From the NCBI GenBank assembly GCA_024235015.1, contig JACKNG010000004.1, positions 62,001 to 126,000 of the forward strand: 64,000 bases of DNA, read 5' to 3'. The translations under genes were made by a program, and so were the position numbers. This document shows positions 33,440 to 42,448 of this stretch, in pieces. Under the pieces are notes generated by a model. The model did no database searches. It worked only from the letters and a program-made list of their open reading frames with translations, and was not told the origin of the DNA. The stretch is from Gammaproteobacteria bacterium (GTDB lineage Bacteria > Pseudomonadota > Gammaproteobacteria > Ga0077536). How positions within the stretch are numbered: the first letter of the stretch is position 1; each line of letters starts with the position of its first letter.

Positions 33440-34498
33440 TCAACCGAAATTGATCTTGGCCTCGAGGTTGGTCCGCGAATCGGCATTGGCCAGCGCTTCC
33501 TCGAGCGTGATGCGCTCTTCCTTGAACAGCTGGTGCAGGGCCATGTCGAAGGTCTGCATGCCGCGCGTGCCGCTGCTTTCCATGGCCTCCTTGAGATCGT
33601 GCAGTTCGCCCTTGAGGATGAGGTCGGCGATGTGCGGCGAGTTGATCAGGATCTCGATGGCGGCGACGCGCATGCCGTCGACGCCCTTGACCAGGCGCTG
33701 CGAGACCACCGCGCGCAGGTTCAGCGACAGGTCCATGAGGAGCTGCTTGTGCAGGTCCTGGGGAAACAGGTTGATGACGCGCTCCATGGCCTGGTTGGCG
33801 TTGTTGGCGTGCAGGGTCGAAATGGCGAGATGCCCGGTGTTGCAGAGTTCGAGCGCCGCTTCCATGGTCTCGCGATCGCGGATCTCGCCGATCAGGATGA
33901 CATCGGGCGCTTCGCGCAACGAGGCCTTCAGCGCGTTGCGGTAGTTCAGGGTGTCGACGCCCACTTCGCGCTGGTTGATGATGGACTTGAGATTCGGGTG
34001 CGAGAATTCGACCGGGTCCTCGATGGTCAGGATGTGGCCGGTCATCTGCTGGTTGCGCTCGTTGATCATCGCGGCCAGCGTGGTCGACTTGCCCGAACCG
34101 GTGGAGCCGACCATCAGGATCAGCCCGCGCTTGTGCATGATCAACTCGGAGAGGATTTCCGGCAGGCCGAGCTGCTCGATGGTCGGGATCTCGGCCGGGA
34201 TGCGCCGCAGGACCATGGCGACCTCGCCGCGCTGGCGCAGGATGTTGACGCGGAAACGCGCCGACTTGTCCGGCAGGGCAATGGCGAAATCGCACTCCAT
34301 GGTGTCTTCGAAGTGCTGCACCTGCTTGTCGTTCATGATGCCGTAGGCGGCCGCCTTGACGACCTCGCCGGTGAGCAGGGTCTTGCCGACCGAGTTCATG
34401 CTGCCCTCGATCTTGATCTTCACCGGCGCGCCTACCGTGAAGAAGAGGTCCGAGCCGTTCTTGTCGCGCAGCAGCTGCAGGTAGGGCGTGATGTCCAT
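33440..34498 (-). CDS. third PilT-family ATPase, PilU-like
   Basis: A protein of 352 residues of the type IV pilus retraction ATPase family. Walker A GSTGSGKST (131-139), the Asp box, Walker B DVILIGEIRD, His box STLHANN. The C-terminal segment SPHIADLILKGELHDLKEAM matches PilU rather than the AIRNLIRE motif of PilT. It starts 29 bases after the PilU gene and is clearly related to it but diverged, so this is an old duplication rather than a recent copy. Likely an accessory retraction ATPase. It lacks the long acidic tail of the neighbouring PilU. Confidence 0.92.
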   Translation of the reverse strand: MDITPYLQLLRDKNGSDLFFTVGAPVKIKIEGSMNSVGKTLLTGEVVKAAAYGIMNDKQVQHFEDTMECDFAIALPDKSARFRVNILRQRGEVAMVLRRIPAEIPTIEQLGLPEILSELIMHKRGLILMVGSTGSGKSTTLAAMINERNQQMTGHILTIEDPVEFSHPNLKSIINQREVGVDTLNYRNALKASLREAPDVILIGEIRDRETMEAALELCNTGHLAISTLHANNANQAMERVINLFPQDLHKQLLMDLSLNLRAVVSQRLVKGVDGMRVAAIEILINSPHIADLILKGELHDLKEAMESSGTRGMQTFDMALHQLFKEERITLEEALANADSRTNLEAKINFG

Positions 34499-34527
34499 AG
34501 GGGCTCCGGGTCGGGCAGGGCCGCGCC

Positions 34528-35694
34528 TCAGCGCAGCATGCCACTCTCTTCGTCGCTGTCCTCGAGGGCCAGGCCGCCGGCCTCGTCGAGGATGTTGCGG
34601 CCCTTGGCCGCCTTGCCCTCGAGCTTGATGCGCAGGCGCAGCTCGTTCTGCGAATCGGCATTACGCAGCGCGTCGTCGAGCGTGATCATGTCGGCCTCGT
34701 AGAGATCGAACAGGGCCTGGTCGAAGGTCTTCATGCCGGCCTCGTTGGACTTCGACATGATCTCCTTGATGCCGTGCACCTCACCCTTGTAGATGAGATC
34801 GGAAATGAGCGGCGAGTTGATCAGGATCTCGATGGCCGCGGCGCGGCCCTTGCCGTCGGCCTTCTTGAGCAGGCGCTGCGAGATCACCGCCTTGAGATTC
34901 AGCGAGAGATCCATCAGCAGCTGCTGCCGGCGCTCCTCGGGGAAGAAGTTGATGATGCGATCGAGTGCCTGGTTGGAGCTGTTGGCATGCAGGGTGGCGA
35001 CGGCGAGATGACCGGTCTCGGCAAACGCGATGCCGAACTCCATCGTCTCGCGGTCGCGGATCTCGCCGAGCAGGATGACGTCGGGGGCCTGGCGCAGGGT
35101 GTTCTTCAACGCGATGTCCCAGTCGTCGGTGTCGACCCCCACCTCGCGCTGCATGATGATGCAGTTCTTGTGCGGATGGACGTACTCGATCGGATCCTCG
35201 ATGGTGATGATGTGGCCGTAGGAGTTGGCATTGCGGTAGTCGATCATCGCCGCCAGCGAGGTCGATTTGCCCGAGCCCGTGCCGCCGACCATGATCACCA
35301 GGCCGCGCTTGGTCATGATGATTTCCTTCATGACCTCGGGCAGACCGAGCTTGTCGAGGTTGGGCACCTCGGTCTCGATCGTACGCAGCACCAGGCCGCA
35401 GGCGCCCTGCTGGATGAAGGCATTGGCGCGGAAGCGGCCGATGCCGGGCGGCGCGATGGCGAAGTTGCACTCCTTGGTCGCCTCGTATTCCTTGATCTGG
35501 CGGTCGTTCATCACCGCGTAGGCGAGCGCCTTGGTGTTGTCCTGCGAGAGCTTGGTCTTTGACACCGGGGTGATCTTGCCGTCGATCTTGATGGCGGGCG
35601 GGAAATCCCGGGTGATGAACAGGTCCGAGCCTTTCTTTTCGACCATGAGCGTGAGCAGGTCACGCATGTACTTGATGGCTTGATCGCGTTCCAT
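34528..35694 (-). CDS. pilU: type IV pilus retraction accessory ATPase PilU
   Basis: A protein of 388 residues, the usual PilU length. Walker A GGTGSGKST (137-145), Walker B DVILLGEIRD, His box ATLHANS, and the PilU-type segment SPLISDLIYKGEVHGIKEIM. The C-terminal tail (about 350-388) is acidic and flexible, ending in ESGMLR. PilU assists PilT in pilus retraction and usually cannot retract without it. It lies 80 bases downstream of pilT, and the gap carries a ribosome site (GGGAGG before the start). Confidence 0.95.
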   Translation of the reverse strand: MERDQAIKYMRDLLTLMVEKKGSDLFITRDFPPAIKIDGKITPVSKTKLSQDNTKALAYAVMNDRQIKEYEATKECNFAIAPPGIGRFRANAFIQQGACGLVLRTIETEVPNLDKLGLPEVMKEIIMTKRGLVIMVGGTGSGKSTSLAAMIDYRNANSYGHIITIEDPIEYVHPHKNCIIMQREVGVDTDDWDIALKNTLRQAPDVILLGEIRDRETMEFGIAFAETGHLAVATLHANSSNQALDRIINFFPEERRQQLLMDLSLNLKAVISQRLLKKADGKGRAAAIEILINSPLISDLIYKGEVHGIKEIMSKSNEAGMKTFDQALFDLYEADMITLDDALRNADSQNELRLRIKLEGKAAKGRNILDEAGGLALEDSDEESGMLR

Positions 35695-35774
35695 GTTGCA
35701 CCTCCCGGATGGATGGAGCGGGCGCCCGGACCGGGCGGCCGGCAGCGCCGCTCACGGCGCACCGGCGCGCGAGG

Positions 35775-36809
35775 TCAGAATGCGTCCTTGTTAGCGGCCT
35801 TGATGCGCGCTTCCTGACGCGTGACCAGGTTCTTCTCGACCAGGCCCTTGAGGTTCTGGTCGAGCGTCTGCATGCCGAACTGCTGGCCGGTCTGGATGGC
35901 CGAGTACATCTGCGCGATCTTGTTCTCGCGGATGAGGTTACGGATGGCCGGCGTGCCGATCATGATCTCGTGGGCCGCGACGCGCCCGCCGCCGACCTTC
36001 TTCAGCAGCGTCTGCGAGATGACCGCGCGCAGCGATTCCGACAGCATCGCGCGCACCATGTCCTTCTCTTCGGCCGGGAAGACGTCGACGATACGGTCGA
36101 TGGTCTTGGCCGCCGAACTGGTGTGCAGGGTGCCGAACACGAGATGGCCGGTCTCGGCCGCGGACAGCGCCAGGCGGATGGTCTCGAGATCGCGCATCTC
36201 GCCGACCAGGATGACGTCCGGGTCCTCGCGCAGCGCCGAGCGCAGGGCCTCGTTGAAGCCGAGGGTGTCGCGGTGCACCTCGCGCTGGTTGACCAGGCAC
36301 TTCTTCGACTGGTGCACGAATTCGATCGGGTCCTCGATGGTGAGGATGTGGCCGTACTCGGTCTCGTTCTTGTGGTTGACCATCGCGGCGAGCGTGGTCG
36401 ACTTGCCCGAGCCGGTCGGTCCGGTGACCAGGACCACCCCGCGTGGGTAGTCCGAGATGTCCTTGAAGATCGCCGGCGCCTTGAGGTCTTCGAGGCTGAG
36501 AATCTCCGAGGGAATCGTGCGGAACACGGCGCCGGCGCCGCGGTTCTGGTTGAAGGCGTTGACGCGGAAACGGGCCAGACCCGGGATCTCGAAGGAGAAG
36601 TCACATTCGAGGAATTCCTCGAAGTCCTTCTGCTGCTTGTCGTTCATGATGTCGTAGACGAGATCGTGAACGGTGGTGTGATCGAGCGGCGGCACGTTGA
36701 TACGGCGCACGTCGCCGTCGACCCGGATCATGGGCGGCAAGCCCGCCGACAAGTGCAGGTCCGACGCGCGATTCTTGACGCCGAACGCGAGAAGCTCACC
36801 AATATCCAT
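35775..36809 (-). CDS. pilT: type IV pilus retraction ATPase PilT
   Basis: A hexameric cytoplasmic ATPase of 344 residues that depolymerises pilin and drives twitching. Walker A GPTGSGKST (130-138), Asp box, Walker B DVILVGEMRD, His box GTLHTSS, and the diagnostic AIRNLIRENKIAQMYSAIQ segment that is needed for retraction. GAGGAAAG precedes the ATG. Divergent from yggS, as in Pseudomonas and many relatives. It heads a run of three retraction ATPases. Confidence 0.97.
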   Translation of the reverse strand: MDIGELLAFGVKNRASDLHLSAGLPPMIRVDGDVRRINVPPLDHTTVHDLVYDIMNDKQQKDFEEFLECDFSFEIPGLARFRVNAFNQNRGAGAVFRTIPSEILSLEDLKAPAIFKDISDYPRGVVLVTGPTGSGKSTTLAAMVNHKNETEYGHILTIEDPIEFVHQSKKCLVNQREVHRDTLGFNEALRSALREDPDVILVGEMRDLETIRLALSAAETGHLVFGTLHTSSAAKTIDRIVDVFPAEEKDMVRAMLSESLRAVISQTLLKKVGGGRVAAHEIMIGTPAIRNLIRENKIAQMYSAIQTGQQFGMQTLDQNLKGLVEKNLVTRQEARIKAANKDAF

Positions 36810-37019
36810 AGCCTTTCCTCAACACAAACGGGACGGGCGCGCGGACCGCGCGCCGCGTCGGCACGACTGGCGCCGTGCAACCACCCCGGCCCGCCGGGCT
36901 TGCCTGGAATCGCGCGCCACCATAGCCTCCATCGACCGTCGGAATTTAGCAAGAACCATCATGACATACCACGCAACAGCGGTCGGCACGGATGCCCGCT
37001 GCGCACCGGGCGACGCGCG
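36810..37019. promoter_or_regulatory. divergent pilT/yggS promoter region
   Basis: A gap of 210 bases with a locally AT-rich patch (about 36941-36971) that should carry promoters for both directions. No hexamer pair stands out clearly enough to name. Confidence 0.35.
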
Positions 37020-37703
37020 ATGAACGACGTCGCCGCGCGCCTCGCCGCGGTCGAGACCGCCATCGCCGAAGCCGCGCGCAGGCACGGGCGCGATGCCGCG
37101 GCCGTGCGGCTGGTCGCGGTATCGAAGCGGCAGCCCGCGGCTGCGCTGCGCGCGGCCCACGCCGCCGGCCAGCGCCGTTTCGGCGAGAACTACCTGCAGG
37201 AAGCGCAGGCCAAGCAGGAAGCACTCGCCGATCTCGATCTCGAATGGCATTTCATCGGCGTCATCCAGGGCAACAAGACCGCGGCGATCGCAGAGCGCTT
37301 CGACTGGGTCCACACCGTCGACCGTGCGCGCATCGCAACCCGGCTCAACGATCAACGCCCGGCCGGACGCGCACCGCTCAAGGTGCTGCTCCAGGTCAAC
37401 ATCAGCGGGGAAGCGAGCAAGGGCGGCGTGCTGCCGGCCGAACTGCCGGCCCTGGTCGCGCAGGTGCGCGGCCTGCCGCAGCTGGACCTGCGCGGCCTCA
37501 TGGCCCTGCCGGCACCGCACGCTGACCCCGCCGCCCAGCGCGCGGCCTTCGCCGCCGTCGCGCGGCTCGCGCGCGAATGCGGTCCGGGGCTCGACGAACT
37601 CTCCATCGGCACCAGCGACGACTTCGCGTCGGCGATCGCCGAGGGCGCCACCCTGGTACGCCTGGGCACGGCGGTGTTCGGGCCGCGGCCGGCGGCCGCG
37701 TGA
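37020..37703 (+). CDS. yggS: PLP homeostasis protein YggS (PROSC family)
   Basis: A protein of 227 residues in an alanine-racemase-like barrel. The PLP Lys is K36 in LVAVSKRQP. Other family blocks: FGENYLQEAQAKQ, LEWHFIGVIQGNKT, LLQVNISGEASKGG and SIGTSDDFASAIAEGATLVRLG (GMSxD-type motif with Thr-Ser instead of Met-Ser). It binds and buffers pyridoxal phosphate and has no racemase activity. It is followed by proC and yggT, the usual order. An in-frame extension upstream is rejected, as it runs antisense through pilT. Confidence 0.96.
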   Translation: MNDVAARLAAVETAIAEAARRHGRDAAAVRLVAVSKRQPAAALRAAHAAGQRRFGENYLQEAQAKQEALADLDLEWHFIGVIQGNKTAAIAERFDWVHTVDRARIATRLNDQRPAGRAPLKVLLQVNISGEASKGGVLPAELPALVAQVRGLPQLDLRGLMALPAPHADPAAQRAAFAAVARLARECGPGLDELSIGTSDDFASAIAEGATLVRLGTAVFGPRPAAA

Positions 37704-37904
37704 TACCATGCGCGCCGTCCCCGGCGGGCGCCCGCGTGTCCTGGTCGCGGCAGAACCGGCGGCAAATCCCGCCATGACTGCGGCGACGCCCGGCGGCGTG
37801 ACGACGGCGCGCAGGACACGGGCAAGGGAGGCTCCGTTACCGGGTGCCGGCAGCGCCGCAGACGGGCTTCTCATGCCACGAACCAATCCCACAGGACCCT
37901 AGGC

Positions 37905-38723
37905 ATGCCATCCACCTACGCTTTCATCGGCGGCGGCAACATGGGCCGCGCCCTCGTCGGCGGACTCGTGGCTGCCGGCCACGACGCCGCCCACATCCGC
38001 GTCGCCGATGCTTCGCCGGATGCGCGCGCCGCCTGCACCACGCAGTTCGGCGTCGCCACCGGCGACGACATCCTCGCCTGCGCGCGCGACGCCGACGTCG
38101 TCGTGCTCGCGGTCAAGCCGCAGCAGCTGCGCGAGGTCGCGCGGGCACTGGGTGGTGAGTCGGACGACGGTACCCTCTACCTCTCGATCGCCGCCGGCAT
38201 CACCGTCGGCCACCTCGAGGCCTGGCTCGGGCACGGGCGTGCCATCGTCCGCGCCATGCCCAACACCCCGGCCCTGATCGGCAGCGGCGCGGCGGCACTC
38301 TATGCCAATGCCGTCGTCGACGACGCCCAGCGCGCCCTCGCCGATGGCCTGCTCGGCGCCGTCGGCAGCGCGGTGTGGGTCGAGGACGAGGCCCTGATGG
38401 ACGCCGTGACCGCCCTGTCGGGCAGCGGGCCGGCCTATGTCTTCCTGCTCATCGAGCTGATGGAACGCGCCGGCGCCGAGCTCGGCCTGCCGCCGGCCCT
38501 CGCCCGCAGCCTCGCCCTCGACACCGTGCACGGGGCGGCGCGCCTGGCCCACGCCTCCGGCCAGTCGCCGGCCGAGCTGCGCGTGCAGGTGACCTCGCCC
38601 GGCGGCACCACCGAGCGCGCCCTGGCCAGCTTCGCCGCCGACGAGCTGCCGGCCATCGTCTCGCGCGCGCTGACCGCGGCGCGCGACCGCGCAGTCGAAC
38701 TCGCTGCCGGGATCGAGCGCTGA
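37905..38723 (+). CDS. proC: pyrroline-5-carboxylate reductase
   Basis: A protein of 272 residues that makes proline from pyrroline-5-carboxylate using NAD(P)H. Rossmann motif FIGGGNMGRALVGGL at 8-22; VVLAVKPQQL; the substrate-site block LSGSGPAYVFLLIE and the C-terminal VTSPGGTTERAL. AGGACC precedes the ATG. The stop overlaps the yggT start (TGATG). Confidence 0.97.
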   Translation: MPSTYAFIGGGNMGRALVGGLVAAGHDAAHIRVADASPDARAACTTQFGVATGDDILACARDADVVVLAVKPQQLREVARALGGESDDGTLYLSIAAGITVGHLEAWLGHGRAIVRAMPNTPALIGSGAAALYANAVVDDAQRALADGLLGAVGSAVWVEDEALMDAVTALSGSGPAYVFLLIELMERAGAELGLPPALARSLALDTVHGAARLAHASGQSPAELRVQVTSPGGTTERALASFAADELPAIVSRALTAARDRAVELAAGIER

Positions 38724-39298
38724 TGGGCGGCGGTTACTTCTCCAACGCCGGCGTCTTCCTCATCGACGCCGTGTTCGGCCTGTACATCTTCGCCGTGCTG
38801 CTGCGCTTCCTGTTCCAGCTCGTGCGCGCGGACTTCTACAACCCGCTGTGCCAGGCCATCGTCACGGTGACCAATCCGCCGCTGCGCCCGCTGCGGCGCT
38901 ACGTGCCCTCGCTGGCCGGGCTCGACACCGCGTCGATCCTGCTGCTGCTCGTGCTGCAGACGGCCAACACCCTGCTGGTCGCGCTGGTGCTCGGCCTCAG
39001 CCCCAACCCGATCGGGCTCCTGGTCGTCGCCGTCGCCGAGCTGCTCGGCAAGGTGGTGTGGACCTTCATCGGCGCGATCATCATCCAGGTGATACTGAGC
39101 TGGGTCTCGCCCGGCGCCTACAACCCGGTCGCCGCGGTGGTCTATTCCCTGACCGAGCCGCTGCTCGCGCCGGCCCGTCGCGTGCTCCCGCCGCTCGGCG
39201 CCATCGACCTCTCCCCCCTGATCGTGATCCTGGCCCTGCAGCTGTCACAGATCCTGGTCGTGGCACCGCTGCGCGACCTCGGCGCGACGCTGCTCTGA
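38723..39298 (+). CDS. yggT: YggT family membrane protein
   Basis: A protein of 191 residues with two repeated YGGT domains. Hydrophobic segments lie at about 8-33, 66-95, 96-125 and 160-185. Family features are FNPLxxxIxxxTxPxLxPxRR-type blocks: YNPLCQAIVTVTNPPLRPLR and YNPVAAVVYSLTEPLLAPAR. Integral inner-membrane protein that has been linked to osmotic or ion homeostasis. Coupled to proC by a 1-base stop/start overlap; yggU follows. Confidence 0.94.
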   Translation: MGGGYFSNAGVFLIDAVFGLYIFAVLLRFLFQLVRADFYNPLCQAIVTVTNPPLRPLRRYVPSLAGLDTASILLLLVLQTANTLLVALVLGLSPNPIGLLVVAVAELLGKVVWTFIGAIIIQVILSWVSPGAYNPVAAVVYSLTEPLLAPARRVLPPLGAIDLSPLIVILALQLSQILVVAPLRDLGATLL

Positions 39299-39330
39299 AT
39301 GCCGGTGAGCGCCCGGCCCCGGGCGGGCGC

Positions 39331-39633
39331 GTGAGCTGGTACAACTGGCAGGGCGCGGATCTCCTGCTCACCATCCACGCCCGGCCCAACGCCCGCCAGG
39401 CCGGCATCGACGGGCTCCACGGCGCGGCGCTGGCGGTGCGCGTAGCGGCGCCGGCGCGTGACAACCGCGCCAACGTGGCGCTGTGCGAAACCCTGGCTGA
39501 CGCCTTCGCCGTCCCGCGCCGGCAGGTCGTCCTCGAGCGTGGTCACGGCGGCCGCGACAAGCGCCTGCGCGTGATCGCGCCACCGGCGCTGCCGGACTGG
39601 TTCCTGGCGCTCGGCGGCACGCCGCCCGACTGA
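39331..39633 (+). CDS. yggU: YggU/DUF167 family protein
   Basis: A protein of 100 residues starting with GTG, the first plausible in-frame start after yggT. The DUF167 fold is marked by LLTIHARPNARQAGIDGLHG, LAVRVAAPARDNRANVAL and VVLERGHGGRDKRLRV. Function unknown in the family; structure is known. The position after yggT is conserved in Gammaproteobacteria. Confidence 0.92.
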   Translation: MSWYNWQGADLLLTIHARPNARQAGIDGLHGAALAVRVAAPARDNRANVALCETLADAFAVPRRQVVLERGHGGRDKRLRVIAPPALPDWFLALGGTPPD

Positions 39634-39775
39634 GCCGATCCGGCGGCTGCCGCGAGCCGGCCCGCCCGGCCCCGGTGGCGGTCACTGCTGTGCGCGGGCC
39701 GCCAGGCAGGACGCCGGTCGGCCAGTGTTGGGCGATGCCACGCGCCGCCACGATGCCCCGTGTCCGACAGGCTGC

Positions 39776-39781
39776 TAGACT
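39776..39781 (+). promoter_or_regulatory. candidate extended -10 promoter for metX
   Basis: TGCTAGACT fits an extended -10 and lies about 40 bases before the metX ATG. No clear -35. No SAM-riboswitch-like architecture was recognised in the 185-base leader. Confidence 0.35.
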
Positions 39782-39818
39782 CTCGCACCCGCAACGCAAC
39801 CGGTACCCGCCACCGTCG

Positions 39819-40961
39819 ATGTCCGCCTCCTTTCCGCCCGACAGCGTTGGCCTGGTCACGCCGCAGACCGTGCACTTCGCCGCGCCGCTCAGGCTCGACA
39901 GCGGCCATACGCTCGAGTCCTACGATCTCTGCTTCGAGACCTACGGCACGCTCAACGCCGCGCGCGACAACGCGGTGCTGATCTGCCACGCCCTGTCGGG
40001 CGACCACCACGCCGCCGGCTATCACCACGAGGACGACCGCAAGCCGGGCTGGTGGGACAATTGCATCGGCCCCGGCAAGCCACTCGACACCGAGCGTTTC
40101 TTCGTCGTCTGTCCCAACAACCTCGGCGGTTGCGGCGGTTCGACCGGGCCCCTGTCGGTACGCCCGGGCAGCGGCAAGCGTTACGGGCCGGACTTTCCCA
40201 TCGTCACCGTGCGCGACTGGGTCGAGAGCCAGGCCCGCCTCGCCGACCAGCTCGGCATCGAGCGTTGGGCAGCGGTGATGGGCGGCAGCCTCGGCGGCAT
40301 GCAGGTGCTGCAGTGGGCGATCGACTTCCCCGCACGCATCCGCCACGCCATCGTCATCGCGGCGGCGCCGCGGCTGTCGACGCAGAACATCGCGTTCAAC
40401 GAGATCGCGCGCCAGGCCATCCGCTCGGATCCGAGCTTCCACGACGGCCATTACTATGAGCACGACGTCCTGCCCGAACACGGCCTCAAGCTCGCGCGCA
40501 TGGTCGGCCACATCACCTACCTGTCCGACGACGTGCTGCACAGCAAGTTCGGCCGCGAGCTGCGCGAGGGCAAGATCAATTTCGGTTTCGGCGTCGAGTT
40601 CCAGATCGAGTCCTACCTGCGCCACCAGGGCGAGTCCTTCGTCGGCCGCTTCGACGCCAACACCTACCTGTTGATGACGCGCGCGCTGGACTACTTCGAC
40701 CCCGCGCAGGCCTACGGCGGCGACCTGACGCAGGCCGTGGCCGGCTGCACGGCGCGTTTCCTGGTGGTGTCCTTCTCCAGCGACTGGCGCTTCTCGCCGG
40801 CGCGTTCTCGCGAGATCGTGCGCGCACTGCTCGACTGCGATCACGACGTGTCCTACGTCGACATCGAGTCCGCGCTCGGCCACGACTCCTTCCTGCTGCC
40901 GATCCCGCAGTACCACCAGGTCCTGTCGACCTACTTCGCCGGTATCGAGGTCGCGGCGTGA
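39819..40961 (+). CDS. metX: homoserine O-acyltransferase MetX
   Basis: A protein of 380 residues of the alpha/beta-hydrolase fold that activates homoserine for methionine synthesis. Nucleophile S157 in GGSLGGMQVL; the motifs NLGGCGGSTGP, SDWRFSP (catalytic Asp) and LGHDSFLLP (His) complete the triad. MetX proteins of Gammaproteobacteria that are paired with MetW are often succinyltransferases, while those elsewhere are acetyltransferases; the sequence alone does not let me choose. The stop overlaps the metW start by 4 bases. Confidence 0.95.
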   Translation: MSASFPPDSVGLVTPQTVHFAAPLRLDSGHTLESYDLCFETYGTLNAARDNAVLICHALSGDHHAAGYHHEDDRKPGWWDNCIGPGKPLDTERFFVVCPNNLGGCGGSTGPLSVRPGSGKRYGPDFPIVTVRDWVESQARLADQLGIERWAAVMGGSLGGMQVLQWAIDFPARIRHAIVIAAAPRLSTQNIAFNEIARQAIRSDPSFHDGHYYEHDVLPEHGLKLARMVGHITYLSDDVLHSKFGRELREGKINFGFGVEFQIESYLRHQGESFVGRFDANTYLLMTRALDYFDPAQAYGGDLTQAVAGCTARFLVVSFSSDWRFSPARSREIVRALLDCDHDVSYVDIESALGHDSFLLPIPQYHQVLSTYFAGIEVAA

Positions 40962-41569
40962 ACGCGGCCCTGCTGCGCCCCGAACATCGCCTCATCGCCG
41001 ACTGGATCGGCCAGGGTTCGCGCGTACTCGATCTCGGCTGCGGCGACGGCGCCTTTCTCGCCGAGCTGCAGCGCAGCAAGGGCGTCACCGGTTACGGCAT
41101 CGAGATCGACCCCGACAACATCGTCGCCTGCCTCGCGCGCGGGGTGAACGTGATCCAGGCCAACCTCGACGAGGGCCTGACCGGCTTCGACCCGGAATCG
41201 TTCGATTACGTCGTCATGACCCAGACCGTGCAGGCGATGCGCTTTCCGCACCAGCTGATCGAGGACATCCTGCGCATCGGCCGCGAGGGCATCGTGACCT
41301 TTCCCAACATGGGGCACTGGCGCTGCCGCCTGCAGTTCGCCACCGGTCGCATGCCGGTCACCCGCCACCTGCCGAACACCTGGTACGAAACCCCCAACAT
41401 CCACATGTGCACGATCGAGGATTTCGAGGAGCTGTGCCGGGCCAAGTCCTTCGCCGTCGTCGAACGCGCCACGGTCGACTCGCAGCATCGCGCCAAGATC
41501 GGCATGCAGCTGTGGCCCAACCTGCTCGCCGAGATCGCGATCTACCGCCTGCGCGCTCAGGCGCGGTAG
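40958..41569 (+). CDS. metW: MetW, methionine biosynthesis methyltransferase-fold protein
   Basis: A protein of 203 residues with a class I methyltransferase fold. Motif I is VLDLGCGDGAFLAEL, followed by YGIEID and the family block VTFPNMGHWRCRLQ and LPNTWYETPNIHMCTIEDFEEL. MetW is required with MetX for homoserine acylation in several bacteria and is thought to form a complex with it. The 3' end overlaps the convergent xthA gene by 13 bases. Confidence 0.96.
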   Translation: MNAALLRPEHRLIADWIGQGSRVLDLGCGDGAFLAELQRSKGVTGYGIEIDPDNIVACLARGVNVIQANLDEGLTGFDPESFDYVVMTQTVQAMRFPHQLIEDILRIGREGIVTFPNMGHWRCRLQFATGRMPVTRHLPNTWYETPNIHMCTIEDFEELCRAKSFAVVERATVDSQHRAKIGMQLWPNLLAEIAIYRLRAQAR

Positions 41570-42345
41570 TCGTCGAGCTCGCCGCTGTAATCGATGGTCA
41601 GCGGGGCATGGTCGGAGAAGCGTGACGCCTTGTAGATCGATGCGCCCGTCACGCGCTCGGCCAGGCCCGGCGTCACCACCTGGTAGTCGATGCGCCAACC
41701 GACGTTCTTGGCCCAGGCCTGGCCGCGGTTCGACCACCAGGTGTACTGGTCCGGCTCCTGGTTGACGGCGCGGAAGGCGTCGACCCAGCCGACCTCGTCG
41801 AACAGACGGTCCATCCACGCGCGCTCCTCGGGCAGGAAGCCCGAGTTCTTCTGGTTGGAGCGCCAGTTCTTCAGATCGATATTGCGATGCGCGATGTTCC
41901 AGTCGCCACACAGTACGTACTCGCGCTCCTCGCTGCGGCGCGCTTCCAGCCACGGCATGAACAGCGCCATGAAGCGGAACTTCATCTGCTGGCGCTCCTC
42001 GCTCGACGAGCCCGACGGCAGGTAGACCGAGGCTACCGAGAGGCGGCCGAAATCGAGCTGCACGTAGCGCCCCTCGCGATCGAAATCGTCGAACCCGAGG
42101 CCGGTGACGACGCGGTCCGGCGCGTGGCGGGAGAAGATCGCCACCCCGCTGTAGCCCTTTTTCTCGGCGTCGGCGAAGTAGGTGTGCCAGCGCCCGGGTG
42201 AGCGCACCTCCGCGCTCAGCTGGTCGATCTGCGCCTTGGTCTCCTGCAGGCAGACGACGTCGGCGCGCTGGCGGGAAAGCCAGGCGTGGAAGCCCTTGGC
42301 GTGAGCCGAACGGATACCGTTCAGGTTGAGCGAGATGATACGCAT
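41557..42345 (-). CDS. xthA: exodeoxyribonuclease III
   Basis: A protein of 262 residues with the start MRIISLNLNGIRSA. EEP-fold AP endonuclease and 3'-5' exonuclease for base excision repair. Catalytic elements in order: N7/N9 region, LQETKAQ (metal Glu), CGDWNIAHRNIDL (Asp/Asn), and SDHAPL (final Asp-His). The length and order fit bacterial ExoIII. Divergent from pyrE across a palindromic promoter region. Confidence 0.95.
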   Translation of the reverse strand: MRIISLNLNGIRSAHAKGFHAWLSRQRADVVCLQETKAQIDQLSAEVRSPGRWHTYFADAEKKGYSGVAIFSRHAPDRVVTGLGFDDFDREGRYVQLDFGRLSVASVYLPSGSSSEERQQMKFRFMALFMPWLEARRSEEREYVLCGDWNIAHRNIDLKNWRSNQKNSGFLPEERAWMDRLFDEVGWVDAFRAVNQEPDQYTWWSNRGQAWAKNVGWRIDYQVVTPGLAERVTGASIYKASRFSDHAPLTIDYSGELDDYRA

Positions 42346-42398
42346 CGGGTGGTCCTGCAAGCCTACGGGGGTGGTGGGCGTCGCGTGGCGCGGCGGCC

Positions 42399-42415
42399 GC
42401 GGCTATGATAGCCGC
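42399..42415. promoter_or_regulatory. palindromic bidirectional promoter between xthA and pyrE
   Basis: A 7-bp inverted repeat GCGGCTA-TGA-TAGCCGC contains a -10-like TATGAT on the plus strand (42404-42409, 40 bases before pyrE) and TATCAT on the minus strand (about 60 bases before xthA). It may be a shared -10 element or an operator overlapping both promoters. No good -35 sequence was seen. Confidence 0.45.
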
Positions 42416-42448
42416 TCGCCGCGAGCAGGCGTCGTCGACGGGAACCTC

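Noticed and set aside
37708..37902. A possible 64-codon gene between yggS and proC
   Set aside because: Low-complexity Ala/Arg/Pro product, no ribosome site, no family features; most likely leader DNA of proC.
39634..39818. A SAM riboswitch before metX
   Set aside because: No recognisable SAM-I, SAM-II or SAH core was seen in the 185-base leader, which is very GC-rich spacer.
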